Below, piece by piece: positions 16,576-23,995 of a stretch of 43,123 bases of DNA (the stretch's first letter is position 1; each line of letters opens with the position of its first letter). This DNA is from JAYRWN01 sp041917975 (GTDB taxonomy: Bacteria > Bacteroidota > Bacteroidia > Chitinophagales > Saprospiraceae). The notes under the pieces were generated by a model. It had not been told where the DNA came from and made no database searches. It was given only the letters and a program-made list of their open reading frames with translations. The stretch covers positions 1-43,123 of the forward strand of contig JAYRWN010000215.1 in assembly GCA_041917975.1 (NCBI GenBank). Direction: 5' to 3'. The position numbers and the translations under genes were made by a program.

Positions 16576-17709
16576 TTAAGGTTTTAGGACTCGGTGGTGG
16601 TGCAAAAGTTCAAGGATCCTCTCCACTGGGATTTGTTTTATTGTTTGACCATTCCGGGTAATGGAAGAGGCCATAAAAAGTGAATTCAATATAGCCTCCT
16701 CGGTAGCTTCAATGACCGCACTGAATAATGGCGACATAGCATCATTGACCAGGTTTACCTGGTTCTGAGTTTGCTCGGAAACCTCGTGTTTTATACGATT
16801 AGCCGGATGTGTACTAAAAGCAATAACGTAATCTCCGCTGCCGTTGGAAGCAATTCCACCGGTTCTGCCCAAGCCTAGAAATGCCCTTTTGGCTAACCGT
16901 TCCAGGTTCCTTGAATCTATAGGTGCATCCGTAGCCACAACGATCATACATGAACCATCCGATTTTTCCAGATGATCTTTAAAAGAGTAAGTCCCTAGCA
17001 ATTCGCCAATTGGCACACCGGCAATGGTCAGGTTTCCTCCAAAATTTGATTGGACTAAAACCCCAATGGTGAATCCTCCAAGGGATGCCGGGAGAATGCG
17101 GGAGGAACTACCTATTCCTCCTTTATAACCAAAACACACGGTTCCCGTTCCAGCGCCTATATTGCCCTCTTGTACAAGTCCGGATTTGGCTACACTGATG
17201 GCTTCAAGCACATGCTCCCTGGTTACTATCCTTTTGCTAATGTTATTTAGCCGACCATCATTAGTTTCTCCAACCACAGCATTTACAGACTTTACCCTGG
17301 GATTATTTTTTAATGTATAATCAATGATACCTTCCGCGGCCATAGGGACACTGAGCGTATTCGTCAGTACGATCGGAGTTTCCAGGTTCCCCAGTTCATT
17401 AATTTGAGTGGAACCCATTAATTTGCCAAACCCATTGGCTGTAAAAACCGCTGCTGGAACTTTATCCATGAACAAATTACCATCATGCGGTAGTATAACC
17501 GTTAGGCCGGTATAAATATCTTCGGTATTATCAAGGGTTATTTGTCCCACCGAGATGCCCTTTACATCTGTTATGGTATTTTGTGGTCCAGGTGCGAATA
17601 TTCCGGGCTTAATCCCTAGTTCGCGACATCGTTTTTGGATGTTTTGGGCATGAGTCATACACAAAGGTAATATGCATAAACCAAACAACCACCCTGTTAA
17701 TTCTCTCAT
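16576..17709 (-). CDS. Secreted P1 family (S58, DmpA-like) peptidase
   Basis: 377 residues with a signal peptide (to about Ala21). DmpA/BapA-type N-terminal-nucleophile hydrolases self-cleave before a serine. The matching site here is Gly252-Ser253 in KSDGSCMIVVATDAP, with supporting blocks GAGTGTVCFGYKGGIG (185-200) and NGSGDYVIAFST near the C-terminus. Family members release N-terminal amino acids, including D- or beta-amino acids, from peptides and amides. The signal peptide implies periplasmic or outer location. First gene of the cassette with the decarboxylase and PhzF-like protein. Confidence 0.9.
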   Translation of the reverse strand: MRELTGWLFGLCILPLCMTHAQNIQKRCRELGIKPGIFAPGPQNTITDVKGISVGQITLDNTEDIYTGLTVILPHDGNLFMDKVPAAVFTANGFGKLMGSTQINELGNLETPIVLTNTLSVPMAAEGIIDYTLKNNPRVKSVNAVVGETNDGRLNNISKRIVTREHVLEAISVAKSGLVQEGNIGAGTGTVCFGYKGGIGSSSRILPASLGGFTIGVLVQSNFGGNLTIAGVPIGELLGTYSFKDHLEKSDGSCMIVVATDAPIDSRNLERLAKRAFLGLGRTGGIASNGSGDYVIAFSTHPANRIKHEVSEQTQNQVNLVNDAMSPLFSAVIEATEEAILNSLFMASSITRNGQTIKQIPVERILELLHHHRVLKP

Positions 17710-17731
17710 AAGTTTATATGGTTTGTTGCGC

Positions 17732-17739
17732 TAAAGATA
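17732..17739 (-). promoter_or_regulatory. Putative -7 element (variant) for the P1 peptidase cassette
   Basis: TATCTTTA reading leftward differs from TAnnTTTG only in the last base and lies 22 bp before ATG 17709. The same variant precedes the esterase gene at 26096. Confidence 0.35.
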
Positions 17740-17806
17740 TATCAATGCTTAACTTAAAGACATGGTAATTTGTTCCTGATAAGTTTTCCAACCTTATACT
17801 TGTGAT

Positions 17807-17814
17807 TATATTTG
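17807..17814 (+). promoter_or_regulatory. Putative -7 element for the MazG-like gene
   Basis: TATATTTG, an exact TAnnTTTG, ends 12 bp before ATG 17827 and contains the TTG (17812) that a longest-frame rule would choose. With so short a leader, ATG 17836 is an alternative start. Confidence 0.45.
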
Positions 17815-17826
17815 TATAAATTATAT

Positions 17827-18321
17827 ATGTCAGAAATGAAGTATAACTTTTCAGAACCCGCAGCACTGACCGACGTGTCTCAGTTTCACCATGTATTCCA
17901 GCTTCCCGTCTTAGATTACCCGTCTATACCTGCTGAAAGCAGATGTAACCTGAGGATTAATCTATTATCCGAAGAATTGGATGAGTTAAAAACTGCCATT
18001 CATAATAATGATTTGGTTGGCATAGCTGATGCATTATGTGATTTGCAGTATGTTCTATCCGGAGCTGTTCTGGAATTTGGAATGGGAGCACATTTCAAGG
18101 CATTGTTCGATGAAGTGCAAGCATCGAATATGAGCAAGGTTTGTCGTTCGTACGAAGAAGCGGAAAAAACGCAAAAGTATTATACACAACGCGATGGTAC
18201 AGAAAGTTATATTGTCAAAAAAGACCATGGTTATTTAGTCTATCGGACAACTGATGGGAAAGTTTTAAAATCAATAAATTATCAACCGCCCAACCTCGTC
18301 AGCGTGCTAAATGAATTATAG
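17827..18321 (+). CDS. MazG-like nucleoside triphosphate pyrophosphohydrolase
   Basis: 164 residues from ATG 17827 (ATG 17836 also possible). The all-alpha NTP pyrophosphohydrolase motif is visible: Glu49, Glu50 and Glu53 in LSEELDEL and Asp68/Asp72 in IADALCDLQYV, giving the EExxE...ExxD-like magnesium site. This superfamily (MazG, HisE, dUTPase-like) hydrolyses NTPs to NMP and pyrophosphate; the exact substrate is unknown. A C-terminal extension ends in DGKVLKSINYQPPNL, which I recall from Bacteroidota homologues. Followed after 41 bp by the radical SAM gene, which has its own promoter box. Confidence 0.83.
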   Translation: MSEMKYNFSEPAALTDVSQFHHVFQLPVLDYPSIPAESRCNLRINLLSEELDELKTAIHNNDLVGIADALCDLQYVLSGAVLEFGMGAHFKALFDEVQASNMSKVCRSYEEAEKTQKYYTQRDGTESYIVKKDHGYLVYRTTDGKVLKSINYQPPNLVSVLNEL

Positions 18322-18336
18322 ACGAATTATTTGTCA

Positions 18337-18344
18337 TATATTTG
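18337..18344 (+). promoter_or_regulatory. Putative -7 element for the radical SAM gene
   Basis: TATATTTG fits TAnnTTTG and ends 18 bp before ATG 18363. It sits inside an imperfect dyad (TTGTCA...TTGACGAA) that could be an operator, though the symmetry is weak. Confidence 0.4.
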
Positions 18345-18362
18345 ACGAAATAATCATCCGTC

Positions 18363-19409
18363 ATGAAATTACCTTTACCAATTGTTAAGGGGAGAGGAGC
18401 CCAAATCCAACTACCTAACCGTTTCACGAATGAACAACTCTACCGGGAAGATTACCCGCTTGGCGGAGAGAGAACAAAATATCTGACCGTACACCCTAAA
18501 ACAATAATAAATAAGGTGGATAGTAGAGATATTCCCTATAACTATTCACTCAATCCCTACCAAGGCTGTGAACATGGTTGTGTCTATTGTTATGCCAGAC
18601 CTACCCACAATTTTTGGGGCTATAATGCTGGTTTAGATTTCGAACAGGTAATTTTGGTTAAGGCGAATGCTACGCAGTTATTAGAACAAAAATTGAGTTC
18701 AAAATCCTGGCAGCCAAATGTCATTATGCTTTCCGGTAACACGGATTGTTATCAACCCATAGAGCATCACCTTAAGGTAACTCGTGGCATTCTAGAGACT
18801 TTTTGGAGATTTCGGCATCCCGTAGGTATAATTACCAAAAACGCATTAATCGAAAGAGATCTTGACCTGTTAAAACTTTTAGCCCAAAACGGCTTAGTAC
18901 GCGTGGTCTTCTCTATCACTGGTGCCGACGAACAGATCCGAAAACATCTCGAACCCCGGACATCTGCCTACAAAGAACGATTTAAAGCCATGAAAACATT
19001 AAAGGAAGCCGGAATACCGGTCATGGTCTTGATGGCTCCGGTAATTCCGTCCATAAATGACCACGAAGTGTTTGAAGTAGCTCGGTTGGCCAGTGATCAT
19101 GGAGCAGATGATATAAGATTTATTGTGGTCAGGTTAAATGACGAAGTACAAGATGTCTTTATGCACTGGTTGGACACGTTATATAGCGATAAAAAAAATA
19201 GAGTTCTGAATCAAATCAAAGATTTGCACGGCGGCCAACTTGAAGATAAACGATATGGGGTGCGGATGAAAGGGGAAGGTGAGCTCGCCGAAGTTTTGCA
19301 TCAACAATTTAAATTAGCACGAACTAAGTATTTTCCAAATCCACCAAATTTTGAGTATAATCTCAAACTTCATCCACTTTTTAAAACTTCACAACTTTCT
19401 CTTTTTTAG
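18363..19409 (+). CDS. PA0069-family radical SAM protein (spore photoproduct lyase-related)
   Basis: 348 residues. The radical SAM cluster motif CEHGCVYCYARP has Cys69, Cys73 and Cys76, in the CxxxCxYC form of the SplB-like group. The N-terminal signature KGRGAQIQLPNRF, the block LNPYQGCEHGC and the segment VIMLSGNTDCYQPIE are characteristic of the PA0069 family, whose function is not established to my knowledge. The protein would bind a 4Fe-4S cluster and S-adenosylmethionine in the cytoplasm. It ends with a plain LSLF tail, and no terminator is visible downstream. Photolesion repair is an inference only. Confidence 0.88.
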   Translation: MKLPLPIVKGRGAQIQLPNRFTNEQLYREDYPLGGERTKYLTVHPKTIINKVDSRDIPYNYSLNPYQGCEHGCVYCYARPTHNFWGYNAGLDFEQVILVKANATQLLEQKLSSKSWQPNVIMLSGNTDCYQPIEHHLKVTRGILETFWRFRHPVGIITKNALIERDLDLLKLLAQNGLVRVVFSITGADEQIRKHLEPRTSAYKERFKAMKTLKEAGIPVMVLMAPVIPSINDHEVFEVARLASDHGADDIRFIVVRLNDEVQDVFMHWLDTLYSDKKNRVLNQIKDLHGGQLEDKRYGVRMKGEGELAEVLHQQFKLARTKYFPNPPNFEYNLKLHPLFKTSQLSLF

Positions 19410-19440
19410 TAAATTCCTAAATCGATTAATTGTCAAGTAA

Positions 19441-19713
19441 TATCAAAAATTACGAAAAACCGGTCCGGATTTTATTGACAAAGCTGAGCTATCTGCTGGC
19501 CTGGTAGGAAGGAACTCACACCTGTACCGGTATAATGCTCTGGAAACATATCAGGCTGCTGCAGCTTATTATCTGTTAACAATCCAGGCCGAAATCACTT
19601 TTCCGCAATTAACGCATGGGTTTTATCAGGCGCCGTTCATTCGTTTGATCCACCATTCTTGGAGCAAGGGATCTGATTCAAATTCAAGAAAACAGTTCAG
19701 CTTGTCAATCTAA
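19441..19713 (+). pseudogene. Decayed reading frame, protein-like, possibly Mur ligase/FolC-related
   Basis: Stop-to-stop frame of 90 codons without ATG, GTG or TTG, yet reading like protein: ...ELSAGLVGRNSHLYRYNA, then a YQAAAAYYLL helix and ITFPQLTHGFYQAPF. The pattern G-(R)-x-H...YNALxxxxAA...I-(x)n-GF loosely recalls the region after the central domain of Mur ligases and FolC (GRHNVYNALAA...). That resemblance is by eye and weak. No continuation is evident in other frames after 19640. I read it as a gene fragment; the alternative is chance. Confidence 0.35.
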
Positions 19714-20096
19714 TCATCCTGATGACTTATTATTGGCCATTAATAACATCCACAGCACGTGTTCCAATCCAGCATCTTAGAAAATTTATTTAAAGCATAA
19801 CGTTAATAAACTACGTATATCGTTTCCAATATTTTCTCTTATATGAATTATCCTATTCATACAGACCTAATATCGAAATTTTTACCACCGCAGTGTGGAG
19901 GTGGCTTCATAAAACCATGCATAACTTCGGAGACCTATCTAGTCAGGTTGTAAATTCCAAATTAAGGTCTTGCCGGCTGAAAAATAAGTATACGCATAAT
20001 TTTGGTAATATATTACGTTTATTGATTGCTCGGGCTGCAACCAATTTGTGGGCAGTTCATTACCGGATAAAGCCCAAAACTATCCTATAAACGCAC
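19714..20096. other. Non-coding stretch, nothing recognised
   Basis: About 380 bp between the fragment and the terminator of the LEA-like gene. Short open frames exist on both strands (65 codons at 19893-20090 on plus, about 46 codons on minus ending near 19939), but none has a convincing start, ribosome site or family pattern. No tRNA, repeat or hairpin of note. Probably further remains of the decayed gene. Confidence 0.4.
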
Positions 20097-20125
20097 CAAA
20101 AAAAAAGGTAGTATTCATACTACCT
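20097..20125 (-). terminator. Rho-independent terminator of the LEA-like gene
   Basis: Perfect hairpin AGGTAGTA-TTCA-TACTACCT at 20106-20125, followed on the leftward transcript by a run of nine U (the A run at 20098-20106). It lies 28 bp after the stop codon at 20153. Confidence 0.85.
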
Positions 20126-20152
20126 CTATTTATTTATCTTTAAAAAGAATAT

Positions 20153-21091
20153 TTATGCTTGTTTATCAGGTGGTGGTGTTTCGCCTTCTTCAGGTTCCTT
20201 CAAAGTATCAGGAAGGTCTTTTAGTTCAAGTTTGTCTTGTTTCATACTATAATTCCCTTCTGCAAACTGCTTTGCCTTTTCAAAGAAATCATCATGTTTG
20301 GACAAGTCACCACTTTTATCCAGACTTTCCTTAATGGTGGTATCAGCAAAGCGATCTCCTGCATTCCCACTGATAGCGTCTTTAAGTTTATCATCTATTT
20401 TTTTTGCTTTCTCGGTCAATTTATCCATAGTTTCTTCCGGGTTATCTACTGCATGTTTGGCTTTTGATGCCAAATCTTCTGCCTTTTCCATAAATTTGGA
20501 ACCAAACCCCATTAGCTTTTCACCCAGGTTTTCGGCTACATCTTTTGTTTTTTCCCAGGCGTCTTCAGCTTTATCCAGAACAACTTCTCCTACATCTTCT
20601 GCGACTTCTTTGGTCTTATCCCAGGCAACTTCAGCTTGATGACTCACAGTTTCTCCGACATTTTCTGCCACATCTTTTGTTTTTTCCCAGGCATCTTCAG
20701 CTTTGTGAGACAGTTTATCCGCTACTTCTTTCGTTTTATCCCACGCCGCATCAGCTTTCACTTTTACCTCATCTTCCAGTTGATCGGCTTTAACTTTGGC
20801 TTTTTCCCACATAACCTCAGCTTTGTCGGCGAGTGGATCTAATTTTTCTTCGGCCTTTTCGGCCAGGGTTTCTGCCGCCTCACTAACTTTGTGAAAGGTA
20901 TTTTTTAGTGTATTTTCCACTCGTTCTAATCCAGCAGCACCGGATTCTTTGGCCTTATTTGCCAAATCTCCGGCTTTATCGACCATAGTAGATCCAACTT
21001 CTTCGACATAGTCTTTTGCTTGTTCAGCACCATGCTTTGCAACTGCTTTTTGAGCCCAAAACAATTTTTTAATTTCACTTAAGAATCCCAT
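20153..21091 (-). CDS. LEA/apolipoprotein-like helical repeat protein
   Basis: 312 residues, almost wholly charged amphipathic helix rich in Ala, Lys, Glu and Asp, with no cysteine and no signal peptide; only the first dozen residues (MGFLSEIKKLFW) are hydrophobic. Residues 91-196 contain five copies of an A-(E/D)-x-x-W-(E/D)-K-(T/A)-K unit starting at 91, 113, 131, 153 and 175, i.e. a 22-residue period (two 11-mers) with one 18-residue spacing. This resembles group 3 LEA proteins and apolipoprotein A repeats. Such proteins bind membranes or protect during desiccation, but no function is shown here. An acidic, proline-rich tail (PEEGETPPPDKQA) ends it. It has its own -7 box and terminator. 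Confidence 0.8.
   Translation of the reverse strand: MGFLSEIKKLFWAQKAVAKHGAEQAKDYVEEVGSTMVDKAGDLANKAKESGAAGLERVENTLKNTFHKVSEAAETLAEKAEEKLDPLADKAEVMWEKAKVKADQLEDEVKVKADAAWDKTKEVADKLSHKAEDAWEKTKDVAENVGETVSHQAEVAWDKTKEVAEDVGEVVLDKAEDAWEKTKDVAENLGEKLMGFGSKFMEKAEDLASKAKHAVDNPEETMDKLTEKAKKIDDKLKDAISGNAGDRFADTTIKESLDKSGDLSKHDDFFEKAKQFAEGNYSMKQDKLELKDLPDTLKEPEEGETPPPDKQA
20504..20821 (-). repeat. Five LEA-like 22-residue (66-bp) tandem units
   Basis: Coding repeats corresponding to residues 91-196 of the helical protein. The third and fifth units share AEDAWEKTKDVAEN, and the second and fourth share AWDKTKEVA. The alternation of WEKTKD and WDKTKE units suggests duplication of a two-unit block. Confidence 0.75.
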
Positions 21092-21112
21092 GACTTTTTG
21101 ATTTATTCTTTA

Positions 21113-21120
21113 CAAATATA
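21113..21120 (-). promoter_or_regulatory. Putative -7 element for the LEA-like gene
   Basis: TATATTTG reading leftward, exact TAnnTTTG, 21 bp before ATG 21091 and inside the 42-bp gap after the upstream hydrolase gene. With the strong terminator this makes the LEA-like gene a likely separate transcript. A TTTG lies 14 bp further upstream, shorter than the usual spacing. Confidence 0.5.
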
Positions 21121-21133
21121 AACCCCATTTCAA

Positions 21134-21790
21134 TCAAATGTTGAATTTTTCAATTAACCAACCATCAACCTTATTGGCCAGTTCAAGAAATAATTGAGGA
21201 TTTTTTTTATTAATCAGGCCATGGTCATAACCTTCTAACCAGTGCACTGTCCGATCTTTTAACCAACTAAGTGCTGTATTTGCGTGAGGCTGAGTTGCAA
21301 AAGTATCTTTGGTACCCTCTATAACCAGAACTGGTAAATGTAAATCTTTGAAATGGAAGGAGCGCTCGGTTCCAGGTTTCCCGGGAGCGTGAAAGGGGTA
21401 GCTCACTAAAATCAGGCCTGACACTCCTGGAGTGTGCAGCGGTATATGGCTAGCCATTCGGCCACCAAAGGATTTACCTCCCAGAAAAATAAGCGCCTCC
21501 GGATGCTGTTCTTTCACCCAGGACATGATCTCTACAATCGTTCCTTGAGCTAATTCAGGTTTATCGGTTTGGGATTTCTTTTTTTGCATATACAAAAAGT
21601 TGAATCGCACTACCTCTATATCCTTTTCCACCAGGGCTCTCGAAAGGTTTATCATAAAGGGATGATCCATCCCGGCTCCTGCTCCATGTGCAAAAATATA
21701 TACACAACGGGGCGGTCTTTTATTCCCTTCCGCACAGACATCTACTGCTCCATGACCAGAGATTAATACTTGCTCATTCCTACTTATCAT
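21134..21790 (-). CDS. Alpha/beta hydrolase, TEX30/KANL3-like
   Basis: 218 residues of alpha/beta-hydrolase fold: oxyanion segment FAHGAGAGMDHPFM (33-46), nucleophile Ser107 in GGKSFGGR, an acid residue in EGTKDTF and the C-terminal histidine in YDHGL. The GAGAGMDHPFM block is typical of the dienelactone-hydrolase-like TEX30/KANL3 group, whose substrates are mostly unknown. No signal peptide, cytoplasmic. It is transcribed leftward toward the LEA-like gene and divergently from the coiled-coil gene. Confidence 0.85.
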   Translation of the reverse strand: MISRNEQVLISGHGAVDVCAEGNKRPPRCVYIFAHGAGAGMDHPFMINLSRALVEKDIEVVRFNFLYMQKKKSQTDKPELAQGTIVEIMSWVKEQHPEALIFLGGKSFGGRMASHIPLHTPGVSGLILVSYPFHAPGKPGTERSFHFKDLHLPVLVIEGTKDTFATQPHANTALSWLKDRTVHWLEGYDHGLINKKNPQLFLELANKVDGWLIEKFNI

Positions 21791-21803
21791 ATCCCGAAAA
21801 TAC

Positions 21804-21811
21804 TATTTTTG
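21804..21811 (+). promoter_or_regulatory. Putative -7 element for the four-gene operon
   Basis: TATTTTTG fits TAnnTTTG and ends 22 bp before ATG 21834, giving a leader of roughly 15 nt. No other comparable box lies within the downstream 3.5 kb of same-strand genes. Confidence 0.5.
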
Positions 21812-21833
21812 TAAAAAATTACTAAAAACCTGC

Positions 21834-22763
21834 ATGAGCACTATTCATGATCAGTTGCGTAGTGTTTTTGAACAAACGGAAACGTTGCGTAAAATAAAGA
21901 TTCACCTTTCCAATTTACAAGAACAGATCAAGCAGGAAAAGATTACTTTAAATAAGTTAAGTAAACGGGTTGATTATGAACATGCTGAATTTGAAAAGTT
22001 AGACCAACTTAGTCTAAAATCCATCTTCCATTCCGTCTTAGGAGATAAGGAGCAACAATCCGAAAAGGGACGACAGGAGTATCTGCAGGCCTACTTGCGT
22101 TACAATGAAGCCAAAAAGTCCTTGGAGCTTTTGGAGTTCGAGTTTCAAACCCTCAGCAAAAAATTAGAAAAAGAAAGTTTTTTGCAGACTGAACTGGAGC
22201 GGCTGATTAAAGCACGGGAGCAGGAGCTCCTCATCCTGGACGAAAAATATTCTATACACCTACAAAAACTCTTTAAGGAAGGGGACAGGCTGCAAAAATT
22301 AAAAATAGAAATCAATGAGGCCTTAAAATCTGGCGAGCAAAGTTTAGTTAACCTGACACACATGATTACTTTCCTTAATCAGGCTAGGCAATGGGGGCAT
22401 ACCCAAGGCAATGGTCCCGCTTATATGCGCCGTGGTAGTATTGATAAAGCCCGATCAATCTCTTATCAGGTAAAGCTTGATTTGCAGAAATTTTCAGATG
22501 AGCTTCGCGACGTTTATGGTGAAAGGTATGATTTCCCCTTTCAAATTGAATCGTTTTCAGGATTTTTAGACATGTTTTACGATAATCTCATTTCCGATTG
22601 GATCATTCAAAACAAGATTAAAAACTCGTTAAACAACTGCTTGGCCGTAAGGGATCGGGTACACCGTTTTCTCAGCAGTCTAAAAGGAGAATTACCAGAA
22701 TTGGAAAAAGAATTGGCCTCCTTGGAACAAAAACGTAAAGATTTCATTTTAACTGTTAAATAA
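21834..22763 (+). CDS. Coiled-coil protein of unknown function
   Basis: 309 residues, no family recognised. Residues 10-170 are dominated by heptad-like charged helices (for example LSNLQEQIKQEKITLNKL and LEFEFQTLSKKLEKE), giving a long coiled coil. The middle (180-260) contains a more globular stretch (RQWGHTQGNGPAYMRRG, YDFPFQIESFSGFLDMFYDN), and the C-terminal 40 residues return to helix. No signal peptide or transmembrane segment, so cytoplasmic or peripheral. It heads a rightward operon; the peptidase gene starts 5 bp later. A structural or scaffolding role is possible, but only inferred. Confidence 0.75.
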   Translation: MSTIHDQLRSVFEQTETLRKIKIHLSNLQEQIKQEKITLNKLSKRVDYEHAEFEKLDQLSLKSIFHSVLGDKEQQSEKGRQEYLQAYLRYNEAKKSLELLEFEFQTLSKKLEKESFLQTELERLIKAREQELLILDEKYSIHLQKLFKEGDRLQKLKIEINEALKSGEQSLVNLTHMITFLNQARQWGHTQGNGPAYMRRGSIDKARSISYQVKLDLQKFSDELRDVYGERYDFPFQIESFSGFLDMFYDNLISDWIIQNKIKNSLNNCLAVRDRVHRFLSSLKGELPELEKELASLEQKRKDFILTVK

Positions 22764-22768
22764 TAAAA

Positions 22769-23989
22769 ATGGCTAGAATATTACTGTGGCTCTTGGTGAA
22801 TTGTTGTTCTGTTATTTTGTTCGCGCAAACCAAGCAGCAAATACAAGTGGATGTTGTTTACCTTTCTTCTGACTTGCTTGAAGGACGGGAAACTGGATCA
22901 GTAGGAGAGCGGATGGCCGCCGATTACATAGAACATCGCTTCAAAAACATCGGATTGAAGACTCTACCCAATCAAAGTGAATATCGTCAGAATTTCACTT
23001 TTAAGACTTTGGCTAATCCTAAAAACCCTCATGACACCACAGCTGGAAAATCTCTTCATGGCCAAAACGTCATAGGATTCCTGGATAACCAGGCATTAAA
23101 CACCATCATCATTGGGGCTCATTACGATCATTTAGGTTTGGGCTCACATGGCTCTTTATACACAGGAGAACCTGCCATCCATAATGGTGCCGATGACAAC
23201 GCCTCCGGCGTGTCAGCGTTACTTTATCTGGCAGAAAAATTATCCAAATCAAATTACAAGGCTTCAAATTACTGTTTTATTGCTTTTTCAGGAGAGGAAT
23301 ATGGGCTACATGGTTCAAAATCTTTTACCGAAAAACTTTTAAACTCTGTTTCAGGATTCAACTTCATGATTAACATGGACATGGTGGGCAGGCTAAATGG
23401 AGAAAAATCACTTGTGATTAACGGTGTTGGGACTTCGCCGGTATGGAAAGAGTTACTCGAAAAATATAAAGGTGACTTAAAACTAGCTACCACCGAATCC
23501 GGAATCGGTCCTAGTGACCATACATCTTTTTATCTCAAGGATCGCCCCGTTTTACATTTCTTCACCGGTCAACACACGGATTACCATAAGCCGGGTGATG
23601 ATTCTCATCTTATCAATTATCAAGGTATAGAGCAAATCAGCGAATTTATATACCAATTGGTTACCACGGATTCCAATCAGGGATCAATTGCCTTTACCAA
23701 AACTAAAGATGACGAGGGTCGCAAAGCTGCTCAATTTAAAGTGTCCTTGGGTGTCATGCCAGACTACACCTATACGGATAGTGGTATGCGCGTTGACGGC
23801 GTCATTGATGGCCGTCCGGGTCAGGTGGCAGGAATGCAAAAAGGAGATATTATTACCAAACTTGGAGATTTAGACATCAAAGACATCTATGCTTACATGG
23901 AAGCATTATCCAAGTTCAAACCTGGAGATAGCACTGAAATGCGCTTAAAACGCGAAGGTCAAGAAATGATTCTACAAGTTAAGTTTTAG
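22769..23989 (+). CDS. Secreted M28 zinc aminopeptidase with C-terminal PDZ domain
   Basis: 406 residues with a signal peptide (to about Ala19). M28 metal ligands are visible: His118 (GAHYDH), Asp142 (GADDNASG), Glu176/Glu177 (FSGEEYG), Asp204 (NMDMVG) and His273 (TDYHKPGD). Residues about 318-406 form a PDZ domain (LGVMPDYTYTDSGMRV... DGRPGQVAGMQKGDIITKLG), a fusion that is common in Bacteroidota M28 peptidases. Likely a periplasmic aminopeptidase that recognises peptide C-termini through PDZ. No T9SS domain. It follows the coiled-coil gene by 5 bp and precedes the YhhN gene by 6 bp. Confidence 0.93.
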   Translation: MARILLWLLVNCCSVILFAQTKQQIQVDVVYLSSDLLEGRETGSVGERMAADYIEHRFKNIGLKTLPNQSEYRQNFTFKTLANPKNPHDTTAGKSLHGQNVIGFLDNQALNTIIIGAHYDHLGLGSHGSLYTGEPAIHNGADDNASGVSALLYLAEKLSKSNYKASNYCFIAFSGEEYGLHGSKSFTEKLLNSVSGFNFMINMDMVGRLNGEKSLVINGVGTSPVWKELLEKYKGDLKLATTESGIGPSDHTSFYLKDRPVLHFFTGQHTDYHKPGDDSHLINYQGIEQISEFIYQLVTTDSNQGSIAFTKTKDDEGRKAAQFKVSLGVMPDYTYTDSGMRVDGVIDGRPGQVAGMQKGDIITKLGDLDIKDIYAYMEALSKFKPGDSTEMRLKREGQEMILQVKF

Positions 23990-23995
23990 AATATT

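Noticed and set aside
19893..20090. 65-codon rightward frame in the gene-free stretch
   Set aside because: No promoter box, ribosome site or recognisable motif, and an equally long frame exists on the other strand.
20237..20842. Several rightward open frames opposite the LEA-like gene
   Set aside because: Phe/Leu/Ser-rich translations are the antisense of Lys/Glu/Ala repeats; no start signals or family pattern.
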